The notes: generated by a model from the sequence alone, not told the origin. A stretch of DNA of 64,000 nt from Aquipseudomonas alcaligenes MRY13-0052 (GCA_000474255.1 BATO01000027.1:1-64000); one strand, 5' to 3'; shown: positions 9,016 to 18,817, numbered from the stretch's first letter. Made by a program: numbers and translations.

Positions 9016-9423
9016 TTACTTCACCTTGCGGGCCAGGTCGTCCAGGCTGCGTTGCAACTGGTCGGTCTTGCGTGCCTGTTCATCCAGCCCGCGCTGGATG
9101 CCGGAGATGTCGTTGGCCGAGCCGCTGTCGCGCTTGAGGTCGTCTACCTGGCGCCTCAGGGCGCTGATGGTGTCGGCCTGATCGCTGCTCAGCTGATTCA
9201 GCTTGTTGATGTGCTTCTGCATCTCCTTGAGATCGCCGACGCTGATGTTGCTCTCCGTCAGTTGGCCCCCGTGGGAGGTGCTATCTACAGCGGCGAGGTT
9301 GTCATAGCTGCTGGCCGAGCCTGCCATCTCGACACCTGCTCGGGCCTGGCCGATGCCGGCGAGCAGCAGGGCGGTGAGCGTGGTGGCGGCGAGGAGGGAA
9401 GGACGCATGCGCGAGCGGTACAT
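9016..9423 (-). CDS. Exported coiled-coil protein of unknown function
   Basis: A 135-residue protein. Residues 1-30 form a signal peptide (hydrophobic LLAATTLTALLLAG, then GQARA before the likely cleavage). The mature part is about 100 residues, and residues 65-135 show a heptad pattern (LKEMQKHINKLNQL ... LRRQVDDLKR ... LDEQARKTDQLQRSLDDL), so a coiled coil in the periplasm is likely. AGGAG lies 7 bases before the ATG at 9423, which decides the start over the internal Met at residue 6. It is convergent with ettA. No family recognised. Confidence 0.7.
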   Translation of the reverse strand: MYRSRMRPSLLAATTLTALLLAGIGQARAGVEMAGSASSYDNLAAVDSTSHGGQLTESNISVGDLKEMQKHINKLNQLSSDQADTISALRRQVDDLKRDSGSANDISGIQRGLDEQARKTDQLQRSLDDLARKVK

Positions 9424-11103
<1,680 letters not shown>

Positions 11104-11144
11104 GTCGCGACATCCCCTGGTGGGAGCGGATTCATCCGCGACGA

Positions 11145-11174
11145 AAAAGGGCAGCCGAATGGCTGCCCTTTTCG
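11145..11174 (+). terminator. Terminator of gdhA
   Basis: A 12-bp perfect stem, AAAAGGGCAGCC / GGCTGCCCTTTT, with loop GAAT, 42 bases after the gdhA stop codon. It also faces the convergent lipoprotein gene ending at 11201. Confidence 0.88.
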
Positions 11175-11200
11175 TTTGCGCGACGGTTGTGCCCGGCCGC

Positions 11201-11572
11201 TCAATGGCCGGTCAGGGCGCGGTCCATGGCGCGGCGCTTGTCACGCTCCCAGTCCTCGTCGCGATCCTTGGATACCTGCTCGTGGAACTCCCGTAGCTCT
11301 TCGCTGCGCACCTGCTCCTTGCACTGCTCGAAGCCGTCGCCCCAGCCTTCGGCGTAGGTGCGCTCCTTGAGGTAGCGCGGCACGTCCTTGCGGAAGGCGC
11401 CGGTGATCACGCCTGCCGCCTGGCGGCCACTGCTGCAGCCGTCGCGGAAGCCGTCGGCGAAGGCCGGTGGGTAGCCTTCGGCGATCAGGTGTTGGTGGGT
11501 GCTCTCGCAGCCGGCCAGCAGGGCGCAGCCGAGTAGGAGGGGGATGGCAAGGGCGGCGCGGAATGACGCCAT
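11201..11572 (-). CDS. Small lipoprotein of unknown function
   Basis: A 123-residue protein with a type II signal peptide (MASFRAALAIPLLLGCALLAGC, lipobox LAGC, Cys22). The mature domain has two further cysteines, in FRDGCSSGR and FEQCKEQV, and repeated GY/GF-x-x-G patterns (EGYPPAFADGFRDGC, EGWGDGFEQC). The tail is very charged (KDRDEDWERDKRRAMDRAL). The ATG at 11572 is chosen because GGGAG lies 6 bases upstream. An earlier in-frame Met at 11608 would put a non-signal sequence first. It is the next minus-strand gene after rtcA (113-base gap with two hairpins), so read-through from the rtc operon is possible. Confidence 0.72.
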   Translation of the reverse strand: MASFRAALAIPLLLGCALLAGCESTHQHLIAEGYPPAFADGFRDGCSSGRQAAGVITGAFRKDVPRYLKERTYAEGWGDGFEQCKEQVRSEELREFHEQVSKDRDEDWERDKRRAMDRALTGH

Positions 11573-11583
11573 GTTCGACTCCC

Positions 11584-11606
11584 GTACGCCCGTTACCCGG
11601 GCGTAC
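11584..11606. other. Perfect 9-bp hairpin in front of the lipoprotein gene
   Basis: GTACGCCCG and CGGGCGTAC flank a 5-base loop. On the minus strand it ends three bases before the ribosome-binding GGGAG of the lipoprotein gene at 11572. It has no T-tract, so it is not a standard terminator. Possible roles are 3'-end protection of the rtcA message or control of ribosome access. Confidence 0.6.
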
Positions 11607-11627
11607 ATGCGCTGATTTCATTGCGGC

Positions 11628-11649
11628 GGCCACCCCGGGAGGGGCGGCC
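11628..11649. other. GC hairpin downstream of rtcA
   Basis: GGCC, a mismatch, then CCCC, loop GGGA, GGGG, a mismatch and GGCC give an interrupted 8-bp GC stem 37 bases after the rtcA stop codon. There is no T-run. It may slow RNase decay of the operon's 3' end. Confidence 0.5.
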
Positions 11650-11685
11650 TGGCGCAAGTATCGGCGGGAGGCTGTCGTGGTTTCG

Positions 11686-12711
11686 TCAAACCGCCGTGAT
11701 GGCGATGTCGTGGAAATCCTGCCGCTTACTCTGTATCTGACAGCGGACGGGCAGGAATTGCTGGATCACCTCGATATTGCTCACCAGGTGGTCGCTGAGC
11801 ACCAGGGTGCTGAAGCTGCCACCGCCGGCCAGGGCCATGGGCAGCAGCAGCTGGTCCGACAGGTGCTCGCCCACCGCGGTGCCAGAAGCCAGCCAGGCAC
11901 GGGCCTCGTCCACCGCCAGGTCGGCGACTCGCTCCGCACCCAGGCGGGGCTGGCCGAAGGCGCTGAACACCTCGGTCAGGGTCGCGCAGCCGATCTCCAG
12001 CAGCAGGGCATTGCCCGGCCCCTGGTCATTGTCGATGAACTGCAGGTGCAGCTCGTCCTCACTCCAGCCCAGGCGCTTGCCCACCCGTTGCAGCTCGCGT
12101 TCGCCGACATGGCCGGGAACCCCGGCGACCAGCGCGCGTGCCTGGCGCTTCGACACCGCGCCCGGTGCCTCCAGGTGCAGCGGCTGCAGTTCGCCGGGTG
12201 CCATGCGCAACCGCACCACGCCGCCACCGGCCATCATGAAGCCGTGGCGCAGCAGCTCCAGCTCCACCTCGGCGCCCATGCGGCGCAACAGCGGCAGCCA
12301 GGCGCACTGGAGAAAGTCCACCGGCGGCGCCAGCGGGTTGTGGGTGCCGCCGCTGACGTCCAGGGTGCTAGGCCCGTCGGCGAACAGCAGCGCCGGCAGC
12401 AGGGTCTGCAGCACCAGGGTGCAACTGCCCCCGCTGCCAATGGCGAAACGGTAGTCGCCGCCGCGTATCGGCCCGGGCGTGAAGCACAGCGTCTGCGAGC
12501 CCAGCTCCGCGCCCTCGACCACTGCCCCGGACACCTGCGCTGCCGCCAGTACCGCCGTCAGGTGCTGGCGCAACAGGCCCGGTCGGCTGCGCTTCGCACG
12601 GATATTGCGGATGCGGAACGCGCGCCCGCTGATCATCGACAGGCTCAGCGCGCTGCGCAGTATCTGGCCGCCACCGATGGCGCCGTCGAGTTCGAGAAAA
12701 TCCTTATTCAT
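11686..12711 (-). CDS. rtcA: RtcA, RNA 3'-terminal phosphate cyclase
   Basis: A 341-residue ATP-dependent enzyme that converts RNA 3'-phosphate ends to 2',3'-cyclic phosphates by way of an enzyme-AMP intermediate. Family marks are the N-terminal LDGAIGGGQILRSALSLSMI, the SRPGLLRQHLTAV segment, IGSGGSCTLVLQTLLP and GGTHNP. The nucleophilic histidine is in GEHLSDQLLLPMAL near the C-terminus. Length equals the E. coli enzyme. It is the last gene of the minus-strand operon, 16 bases after the unknown gene ending at 12728. In E. coli and Salmonella rtcA directly follows rtcB; here five other genes lie between them. Confidence 0.95.
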   Translation of the reverse strand: MNKDFLELDGAIGGGQILRSALSLSMISGRAFRIRNIRAKRSRPGLLRQHLTAVLAAAQVSGAVVEGAELGSQTLCFTPGPIRGGDYRFAIGSGGSCTLVLQTLLPALLFADGPSTLDVSGGTHNPLAPPVDFLQCAWLPLLRRMGAEVELELLRHGFMMAGGGVVRLRMAPGELQPLHLEAPGAVSKRQARALVAGVPGHVGERELQRVGKRLGWSEDELHLQFIDNDQGPGNALLLEIGCATLTEVFSAFGQPRLGAERVADLAVDEARAWLASGTAVGEHLSDQLLLPMALAGGGSFSTLVLSDHLVSNIEVIQQFLPVRCQIQSKRQDFHDIAITAV

Positions 12712-12727
12712 GTCTTCAGTGTTCCGA

Positions 12728-13591
12728 TCAATTGCTTCCGCTTGGGGCGGTTGGCCAGGTCATGGCCGATTCAGTGGGTTCCATCGGTTCCGGCTGCTGG
12801 CTGGAGAAGTCCGCCAGGCATACCCATTCGAGGTTTTCTTCTGGTCGTTGGCCTGCCAGCACCTGGCCTTGCCGTCCCATTACCAGGCGGCCGTTGCAGT
12901 CGAAGTCGACGAAGTCGGCCTCTCCAATCGCGGTGGGCTCACCGTTTCTCCACAGGGTGAAGTGGTTACGCCATTGATATCGATGGGCTTGATGTTTCTG
13001 CCAGGTCAGCGTGAGCTCGCCCTGGCGTTTGATCAGGCGTGTGCGCATCTGCCAGTGGTAATTGGATTCGGTTCCGCCTGGTAGATCGGGTGCTTGCCAA
13101 CCCTTGTGCAGACAGGCCTGAAACCAGCTGGAGAATCGCCCGCTCGTCTCTACCTGCAACGGCAATTCGGTGTTCGCGCGCCGCTCGCAGGGCCGAGCGA
13201 TGTTCAGCAGCAGATGCTTCGATCCCTTGAACAGCCCGCCGCCTTCATAGCCAGGGTGGGCCCACAGCGCCAGTGCGGAGAAGTGGGGCGGTCGGCTGAC
13301 GGCCGTCCACACGGGGCCAATGTCTTCTGGCCAGTAACGCCGCCCCTCGCGCCGCGCGAGATAGAGGAAGAGTTCGCCGTCGTCCGAGAGATCACATTGC
13401 TCGGCTGCGATTTTTCCGTGAAACCACTGGCCGAGGGCGAAGCTGTCATCCCTCAGGTCCCAGCGGATCATCCGTACCCATTCGCTGGGACCACGGCGCA
13501 GCAGTACCGCCACCGGCGCGCTGTGGGCGAACCAGGCTTTCAGGCTGCATTTGGCGGGTGTCCTTGCCGGGCCCTTGGTCTTGCCGGTCAT
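12728..13591 (-). CDS. Unknown protein encoded inside the rtc operon
   Basis: A 287-residue soluble, tryptophan-rich protein. Recognisable pieces are VAVLLRRGPSEWVRMIRWDL near residue 28, FALGQWFHGKIAAEQCDLSDDGELFLYLARREG and WTAVSRPPHFSALALW. I have seen this combination in uncharacterised bacterial proteins encoded beside HEAT-repeat genes, but I know no function. The C-terminus repeats short beta-strand-like segments (YQWRNHFTLWRNGEPTAIGEADF), suggesting a beta-rich fold. The ATG at 13591 has AAGGA about 12 bases upstream. It starts 28 bases after the HEAT-like gene and ends 16 bases before rtcA, so the three are surely co-transcribed. Confidence 0.7.
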   Translation of the reverse strand: MTGKTKGPARTPAKCSLKAWFAHSAPVAVLLRRGPSEWVRMIRWDLRDDSFALGQWFHGKIAAEQCDLSDDGELFLYLARREGRRYWPEDIGPVWTAVSRPPHFSALALWAHPGYEGGGLFKGSKHLLLNIARPCERRANTELPLQVETSGRFSSWFQACLHKGWQAPDLPGGTESNYHWQMRTRLIKRQGELTLTWQKHQAHRYQWRNHFTLWRNGEPTAIGEADFVDFDCNGRLVMGRQGQVLAGQRPEENLEWVCLADFSSQQPEPMEPTESAMTWPTAPSGSN

Positions 13592-13619
13592 GGGGTCTGG
13601 GCATCCTTGTCGGTGTTCG

Positions 13620-14999
13620 TCACAGGGCCCGTATCAGGGCCGTCAGTTCTTCTTCGGGTATCAGTTGCCTGTCGCGCAGGCCTTCCAGGCGGGCCTTGAG
13701 TGGCGCGGCAGACGCCCAGTATCTGTTCGGTCGCCAGCGCTGACGCCAGGACTGGAACGCCTGTAGCCAGAGCTCGCGCTGGGCTTCAGGAGCGTTGCAC
13801 AGGCCATCCAGCAGGCTTTCCGATTGGGCGGCGGCGGGCCGCATCAGGATGAGGCGCAGGCTGCCCGGTATGTCCTCCACGGCACGACGGGCGATCTCTG
13901 CCAGCAGTGCCGGCTCGAATGCCGGGTGGCGCAGGCGCTTCAAGGCCAGGAGTGCCGCCACGATCACGCCCGGTGCGGCGTCGTCCAGCAGGGCGAGGCT
14001 CGCCTCGCTTGCGTGTTCAGGGGCGAGCTCCATCAGCACCTGCAGGCCCTTGCGGCGTACGGAGGGCAATAGCGTGGTGAGCGCCTGGTGAGCCAGCGGA
14101 ACGGCTTCCTCCATGCGCAGCTCAGCGGCCTGACCGAGCACGCCGTGCCAGTGCGTCCTGTCCTTCGGCAGCTGCTCCAGGGCACGTCGCACCACGGCCG
14201 AGGCGTCGACGCCATGGCGAGGCGCCGCCCAGCGCGCCAGGTCGCGAACGGCGGGCGAGCTGTCCAGCAGGGCCGTTTCCAGCCAGCTGTGCAGTTCTGC
14301 TGCGTCGGGTTCGCCCTTGAGCAGCGCATACAGGGCCTTGGCGCGCAGGCGGCCGCTGCGGTCCATCAAGGCACGGCGCCAGAGCGGCCCGGCCAGGTTG
14401 GACGGCGCCTTGCCCAGCGCGTCCATGACCAGGGTGCGCAGGGTTGGATCGGGGTGTGCCAGGGCGGTCCCGAGCAGTTCGGCGTCGAGGTTGCCCTCCG
14501 CCATCAAGGTGCTGAAGACGAAGCGTGCCTCCCGCCCGCTCAGGCCTGGCAGCGCCTGAAGCAAGGTCGGGCGCAGCGCGGGCTCTCGCAGGCGTTCCTG
14601 GATGCTGGCCAGGGCCACGCTGTGGTCGGCGCGCATCTTGCGCTGCAGGTCCAGCAGCAGGTCGAGGTTGGCCAGCAGGCTCTCGGCAGACGCTGCGACC
14701 AGACGTTGTTCCAGGGCACCCCGTGCCAGCTCGCGCAGGCTCGCTACTGAATCGTTCAGGCAGACGAGGCAATAGGCCAAAGCGGATTCGTCGCCCCGTT
14801 CGAGGTGCCGGCGCAGCACGCCCTCGCGGATGAAACCGTTGTGCTGCCGGGGCAGCTCGCGGGCGCTGAGGGCGACGCCGTTGGCCAGGGCGGTTTCGGC
14901 TTCGTCCAGCCGGTATCGCAGCCAGTCGGTGTATTCGCCGGCAGCCTGTTTCACGCGTAGCTGGTCCCGCCAATGGGCGAGCCATTGCGTTGTGTTCAT
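13620..14999 (-). CDS. HEAT-like alpha-helical repeat protein in the rtc operon
   Basis: A 459-residue soluble protein made of repeating pairs of amphipathic helices. Examples are LANLDLLLDLQRKMRADHS, DPTLRTLVMDALGKAPSNL, MDRSGRLRAKALYALLKGEP, SSPAVRDLARWAAPRHGV and LPSVRRKGLQVLMELAPEHA, each with the Leu/Ala spacing and the D/P-x-V-R turn of HEAT or armadillo repeats. Such proteins are binding scaffolds for proteins or nucleic acids. No catalytic motif was seen. AAGGAGA lies 7 bases before the ATG at 14999. The gene is 48 bases downstream of the exported-protein gene and 28 upstream of the next unknown. What it binds is not visible; a role with Rtc enzymes is inferred from operon position alone. 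Confidence 0.78.
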   Translation of the reverse strand: MNTTQWLAHWRDQLRVKQAAGEYTDWLRYRLDEAETALANGVALSARELPRQHNGFIREGVLRRHLERGDESALAYCLVCLNDSVASLRELARGALEQRLVAASAESLLANLDLLLDLQRKMRADHSVALASIQERLREPALRPTLLQALPGLSGREARFVFSTLMAEGNLDAELLGTALAHPDPTLRTLVMDALGKAPSNLAGPLWRRALMDRSGRLRAKALYALLKGEPDAAELHSWLETALLDSSPAVRDLARWAAPRHGVDASAVVRRALEQLPKDRTHWHGVLGQAAELRMEEAVPLAHQALTTLLPSVRRKGLQVLMELAPEHASEASLALLDDAAPGVIVAALLALKRLRHPAFEPALLAEIARRAVEDIPGSLRLILMRPAAAQSESLLDGLCNAPEAQRELWLQAFQSWRQRWRPNRYWASAAPLKARLEGLRDRQLIPEEELTALIRAL

Positions 15000-15047
15000 T
15001 GGAGCTCTCCTTGGATGGGGATCAGGCCCAATCCCTGTCCCGCCGGC

Positions 15048-15965
15048 TTATGGCGTCGGGGCGGGTGTATTCAATAGCGGTGCCAGTGGCACGCTCTGTG
15101 GGCGCAGGGTCGCTGCGCAGTGGCCCAGGCGGGTGGTTTCCGCCTGGGCCTGGGAGGTGCTTTCCGCCACCTGCATCAGGGCGTAGCGGGTAGTGCCCGG
15201 GGTGCCGGTGTCGATGACCGCATAGGGCCCCAGGCACTCGGGCTGCCGGGTGCGTGAGGCATGGGCAGCGGTGATGCTGGCGTGGCGCTCGGCGATTACC
15301 GCGAGCAGCGGCGCTGGCGGCGGAGTGGCGGCTTCGGCCAGGGCCGAGTGGTCGCCATTCCACTTCAGGTTGCGGGTTTCCAGGCGGTCTGGCGCGTTGT
15401 TCTCCGTGGCGTGGTAGCGCACCAGCAGCACCGGATTTTCACCGGTGGCGGCCAGCACCCAACTCTGGTTCGGCCCCGGGGCTTCGTCGTGGGACCAGGC
15501 CAGGCGCGGGCCCTGGGCCGTTGCCAGGTAGAGGGCGTGGCGGCGCTTGGGATGCTCGAAGCCTGCCATCTGGGTGACCAGCAGCGCCGGCTCGCCATCC
15601 GCCAGCGGCAGCGGGCGTGCCGAAGCGCTGACCTGCCCTTCCTCCTCGCCGGTTATCCACACCCTTGGTTGGGCCGAAGCGCTCGCCAGGGGCGTACTGG
15701 TGCCGTACAGGGGATCGGGCTCCGCTGGCTGGGCCGGTGCAGCCGTCGCCGACCAGGCCAGCGCCGCCGGGGCGCCCACCGGCTGGCCGCCACGCAACAG
15801 GCGCAGCTCGAAGGGGCAGGGCGCCTGGGTGCAGGCGGGCAGCGACAGTTCGAAGGCCGTTGTAGCGTCCAGGGCGACGGTTTCCAGCCGCTGGCGCTCC
15901 TGGGCGGCCAGGCCGCTGGCCAGGCCGAGGAGCGCCGGCAGGGTGATAAGCAGTTTGAAGTCCAT
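15048..15965 (-). CDS. Exported protein of unknown function in the rtc operon
   Basis: A 305-residue protein whose start MDFKLLITLPALLGLASGLAAQ reads as a signal peptide (one Lys, hydrophobic core, A-x-Q end), followed by a mature part of about 283 residues. The mature part has paired cysteines (LPACTQAPCPFEL; later RQPECLGP and LGHCAATLR), which fits a disulphide-bonded periplasmic protein. No membrane helix follows. AAGGGA stands about 10 bases before the ATG at 15965. The gene lies 29 bases after the nucleotidyltransferase gene and 48 before the HEAT-like gene. An exported product among cytoplasmic RNA-repair enzymes is unexpected. No family recognised. Confidence 0.68.
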   Translation of the reverse strand: MDFKLLITLPALLGLASGLAAQERQRLETVALDATTAFELSLPACTQAPCPFELRLLRGGQPVGAPAALAWSATAAPAQPAEPDPLYGTSTPLASASAQPRVWITGEEEGQVSASARPLPLADGEPALLVTQMAGFEHPKRRHALYLATAQGPRLAWSHDEAPGPNQSWVLAATGENPVLLVRYHATENNAPDRLETRNLKWNGDHSALAEAATPPPAPLLAVIAERHASITAAHASRTRQPECLGPYAVIDTGTPGTTRYALMQVAESTSQAQAETTRLGHCAATLRPQSVPLAPLLNTPAPTP

Positions 15966-15994
15966 TTCCCGTGTTCTCCCTTTACTCGTTGGCG

Positions 15995-16792
15995 TCAGGC
16001 GGCGTGGGTCCGCACGCAGTGGCGCATGAATTCATCCAGCAGGGCGTCATCGCCCTCGCCCCGTGGCAGCTGTGGCGCTTCACCGGCGCTGGCCAGCTGG
16101 GTTTCGATGAAGGCGTGCAACACCTCGCGGCGAGGGCCGTAGGTGGCTTCGGTCCCCGCACGCTTGAGTTGCAGCAGCGCGTGTATTTCCTCCAGCAGTG
16201 CAGCGTCATCCAGGGTCACCAGCAGGTCCTCGAAGGGCATCGGCGGGCGGCCGCGGCCTTGGTCGAGCCAGCGTACCGCCAGGAGCGGGCGCAGGACGTA
16301 GAGGTACTTCTTGAAACGCACGGTCTCGTCTTGCAGATAGCCCCGGAAGTTCTTCTTGGCCATGGACAGGTAGTGGTGACGCACGGCACGGGGCGACCAG
16401 AAGGCTTCGGCCAGTTCACGCAGGCGTGCGCTGGCGGCCTCGTCCTGGCGGTACACCAGAGGCGAGTCGAGCCATTCCAGCAGCGTGGGGTTGGAGTTGC
16501 GCAGCAGGCGCAGGGCCTTGCGCAGTTCCCAGCCGCTGACGTCCAGCTCGTCGTCCAGCGGGCGCTCGATCACGTCGCGCGGCTCACGCACCTGCAGGTA
16601 CCAGTCGGGTTGCTCGACGTAGACGAAGCGCACGTCGTAGTCGCTGTCGCTGGAGGCGAAGCCCCAGGCGCGGCTGCCGGATTCGCAGGCGTAGAGCACG
16701 GTGACGTTGCGCTCGCGTTCGACCCGGTGCAGTTCCTCCAGCACCCGCTCGCGCATGGCGGCGGGGAGGGGATGGCGGTGGTCGCTGGTCAT
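15995..16792 (-). CDS. RlaP-type nucleotidyltransferase (DNA polymerase beta superfamily)
   Basis: A 265-residue protein with the nucleotidyltransferase core ACESGSRAWGFASSDSDYDV near residues 35-54: the GS motif followed by the metal-binding D-x-D pair, then RFVYVEQPDWYLQV. Later pieces such as ELRKALRLLRNSNPTLLEWL and YLSMAKKNFRGYL match what I remember of the RlaP family (PF10127), first named as RNA-ligase-associated proteins and expected to add nucleotides to RNA ends. AAAGGA sits 7 bases before the ATG at 16792. It is in the same operon as rtcB and rtcA, 21 bases behind the small unknown gene, which supports an RNA-end-processing role. Substrate and added nucleotide cannot be told from sequence. 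Confidence 0.85.
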   Translation of the reverse strand: MTSDHRHPLPAAMRERVLEELHRVERERNVTVLYACESGSRAWGFASSDSDYDVRFVYVEQPDWYLQVREPRDVIERPLDDELDVSGWELRKALRLLRNSNPTLLEWLDSPLVYRQDEAASARLRELAEAFWSPRAVRHHYLSMAKKNFRGYLQDETVRFKKYLYVLRPLLAVRWLDQGRGRPPMPFEDLLVTLDDAALLEEIHALLQLKRAGTEATYGPRREVLHAFIETQLASAGEAPQLPRGEGDDALLDEFMRHCVRTHAA

Positions 16793-16813
16793 TTCGTTGG
16801 TTCCTTTACTGCT

Positions 16814-17392
16814 TCAATCGGTGGCGCTGGCGGCCAGCGCGCTGAGTGTTCGTCGTCTCGGGTTGTACAGGGTGAGGCACCAGATGCCCCACCATTCCTT
16901 GCCGTCATCGAAGTAGCTGCTCCAGGCGCTGCGCTGGGGTTCGTCGTCGGCGTTGCCCACCCAGTCCAGCACCTGCAGCCCTTCGCCGGCATGCAGCCGC
17001 AGGACCTCGCGCCATTCGCGGAAATCCTCCACCTGCAGCGTGCTGCCATAGGGCGGGCCGACCAGGGCCCGGTACAGCGGCCCATCGTCCCGCGCCAGGT
17101 CCTCGATGCGCGCGGCATCCAGGGCCTGCGGGCGGGCCCGGTCCAGGTCGGGGATCAGCTCCGGCCAGGGTTTATTGGCGTACTGCGGGTGTTCTTCCAG
17201 CAGCTTGCGGCGCCATGCCTGGGAGCGTTCGCGAATGCCTTCGAACAGCACCCGCAGCGCATCCTTGTGCTCGGCCTCGCCGGGGCGGGCGGTGGCATCC
17301 AGGCCCAGCACGACGAAGTCGAAGACGCTGCCGGCTTCGTCGAGGCGGGCCTGGAGCTCCGTCACCCGGCGGTTTTCCAGTTTCTGCAGCAT
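16814..17392 (-). CDS. Unknown protein directly downstream of rtcB
   Basis: A 192-residue cytoplasmic protein starting MLQKLENRRVTELQARLDEA. I chose the ATG at 17392 because AAGGGG lies 8 bases upstream; the Met at 17407 has no ribosome-binding site. The N-terminal half is charged and helical, and the C-terminal half is rich in Trp/Tyr/Phe (SAWSSYFDDGKEWWGIWCLTLYNP). No catalytic pattern or known domain was seen. It sits 59 bases after the rtcB stop and 21 bases before the nucleotidyltransferase gene, so it belongs to the operon. Confidence 0.66.
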   Translation of the reverse strand: MLQKLENRRVTELQARLDEAGSVFDFVVLGLDATARPGEAEHKDALRVLFEGIRERSQAWRRKLLEEHPQYANKPWPELIPDLDRARPQALDAARIEDLARDDGPLYRALVGPPYGSTLQVEDFREWREVLRLHAGEGLQVLDWVGNADDEPQRSAWSSYFDDGKEWWGIWCLTLYNPRRRTLSALAASATD

Positions 17393-17451
17393 GAGTCGCC
17401 CCTTCATGAATGTTGAAAAACGTTGGCGAGGCAGTCAGCGCAGATAGCTTT

Positions 17452-18675
17452 TCAACCTTTTACGCACACCACCTGGCGCAGGGTATGCACCACTTCCACC
17501 AGCTCGCGCTGGGCATGCATCACGGCGTCGATATCCTTGTAGGCCATGGGGATTTCGTCGATCACGTCTTCGTCCTTGCGGCATTCCACATGGGCGGTGG
17601 CGCGGATCTGGTCTTCCACGGTGAACAGTTTCTTCGCCTTGGTACGGCTCATGGTGCGACCGGCACCGTGGCTGCAGGAGCAGAACGCCTCCTCGTTACC
17701 CAGGCCGCGCACGATGAAGCTGCGCGCGCCCATGGAGCCCGGGATGATCCCCAGCTGGCCCTTCTGCGCCGATACCGCACCCTTGCGGGTTACCAGGACC
17801 TCCTGGCCGAAGTGCTGCTCCTTCTGCACGTAGTTGTGGTGGCAGTTCACTGCCTCCAGGTTGGCCTCGAAGGGCTTGGTGATCACCTGGCGTGCTGCAG
17901 CGATCACGGCATGCATCATCATCGCTCGGTTCTGCTTGGCGAAGTCCTGGGCCCAGCTCACGGCTTCCACGTAGTCGTCGAAGTGCTCGCTGCCTTCTTC
18001 GAAGTAGGCCAGGTCGCGGTCCGGCAGGTTGGCGATGTGCTGGCGCATATCGGCCTGGGCCAGTTCGATGAACAGGTTGCCGATGGCGTTACCTACGCCG
18101 CGCGATCCGCTGTGGAGCATGAACCAGACGCGCTGTGCTTCGTCCAGGCAGACCTCGATGAAGTGGTTACCGGTTCCCAGGGTTCCCAGGTGCTTGCGGT
18201 TGTTGGTCTTCTCCAGGCGCGGGTACTTATCGGTGATCACCTTGAAGCGCCCGGCCAGGGCCGACCAGGCGTGGTCCGCCAGCTCCGGCACGTCTTCCCA
18301 GGCGCCTTTGTCTCGGCCACCGCGGGAAACGCTACGCCCGTGGGGCACGGCTCTTTCGATGGCGCTTCGCAGGCCGGCCAGGTTATCCGGCAGGTCGGAG
18401 GCGGTCAGCGAGGTGCGCGCGGCGATCATTCCGCAACCGATGTCCACGCCCACGGCGGCCGGGATGATGGCGCCGACGGTGGGGATCACGCTGCCGATGG
18501 TCGACCCCTTACCCAGGTGCACGTCCGGCATCACGGCCAGGTGCTTGAAGATGAAGGGCATCTGCGCGGTGTTCATCAGCTGCTTGCGCGCGTCGTCCTC
18601 CACCGGTACGCCCTGGGTCCAGAGCTTGATCGGTTTGCCGTTGGCGACTTCCAGCAGGTTGTAGTGCTTTTCCAT
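17452..18675 (-). CDS. rtcB: RtcB, RNA-splicing ligase (3'-phosphate/5'-OH)
   Basis: A 407-residue GTP- and Mn-dependent ligase that joins RNA 3'-phosphate (or 2',3'-cyclic phosphate) ends to 5'-OH ends. It aligns along its full length with E. coli RtcB as I remember it: MPDVHLGKGSTIGSVIPT, VGVDIGCGM (metal Cys), LGTLGTGNHFIE, VWFMLHSGSRGVGNAIG, NCHHNYVQKEQHFG, and the guanylylation region SFIVRGLGNEEAFCSCSHGAGR with the active histidine. It ends CVKG like the E. coli enzyme. The ATG at 18675 has AAAGGA about 9 bases upstream. The message leader holds the 3' end of the last Y-RNA unit, only 25 bases before the ATG, so RNA maturation and rtcB translation may interact. Confidence 0.97.
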   Translation of the reverse strand: MEKHYNLLEVANGKPIKLWTQGVPVEDDARKQLMNTAQMPFIFKHLAVMPDVHLGKGSTIGSVIPTVGAIIPAAVGVDIGCGMIAARTSLTASDLPDNLAGLRSAIERAVPHGRSVSRGGRDKGAWEDVPELADHAWSALAGRFKVITDKYPRLEKTNNRKHLGTLGTGNHFIEVCLDEAQRVWFMLHSGSRGVGNAIGNLFIELAQADMRQHIANLPDRDLAYFEEGSEHFDDYVEAVSWAQDFAKQNRAMMMHAVIAAARQVITKPFEANLEAVNCHHNYVQKEQHFGQEVLVTRKGAVSAQKGQLGIIPGSMGARSFIVRGLGNEEAFCSCSHGAGRTMSRTKAKKLFTVEDQIRATAHVECRKDEDVIDEIPMAYKDIDAVMHAQRELVEVVHTLRQVVCVKG

Positions 18676-18700
18676 GTTCTCGTTCCTTTCAATTTCAAAA

Positions 18701-18817
18701 CGGCGACAACTGAGGTGAAACGTGCATCGCGCTCTATCCGTTGAGCTACGGCCCCGAAGAGCCGGCGGGAGTCGAACCCGCAACCACGACGTCCTGTAGT
18801 TCCACCGGCATTCGCCG
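18701..18817 (-). ncRNA. Y-RNA-like unit E with permuted tRNA module
   Basis: About 117 nt, the last unit, directly in front of rtcB. Hand folding of the minus strand gives a lower stem CGG/CCG with a UCG bulge, then CGAA facing UUG, then an 8-bp upper stem GGUGGAAC/GUUUCACC, then UACA. The inner part is tRNA-like in permuted order: T-arm GCGGG-UUCGACU-CCCGC, acceptor helix CGGCUC/GGGCCG closed by a UUCG tetraloop, UA, and D-arm GCUC-AACGGAUA-GAGC. There is no anticodon arm and no free CCA end, so it is not a tRNA gene. The expected partner is Rsr, encoded upstream in the same operon. Confidence 0.82.
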
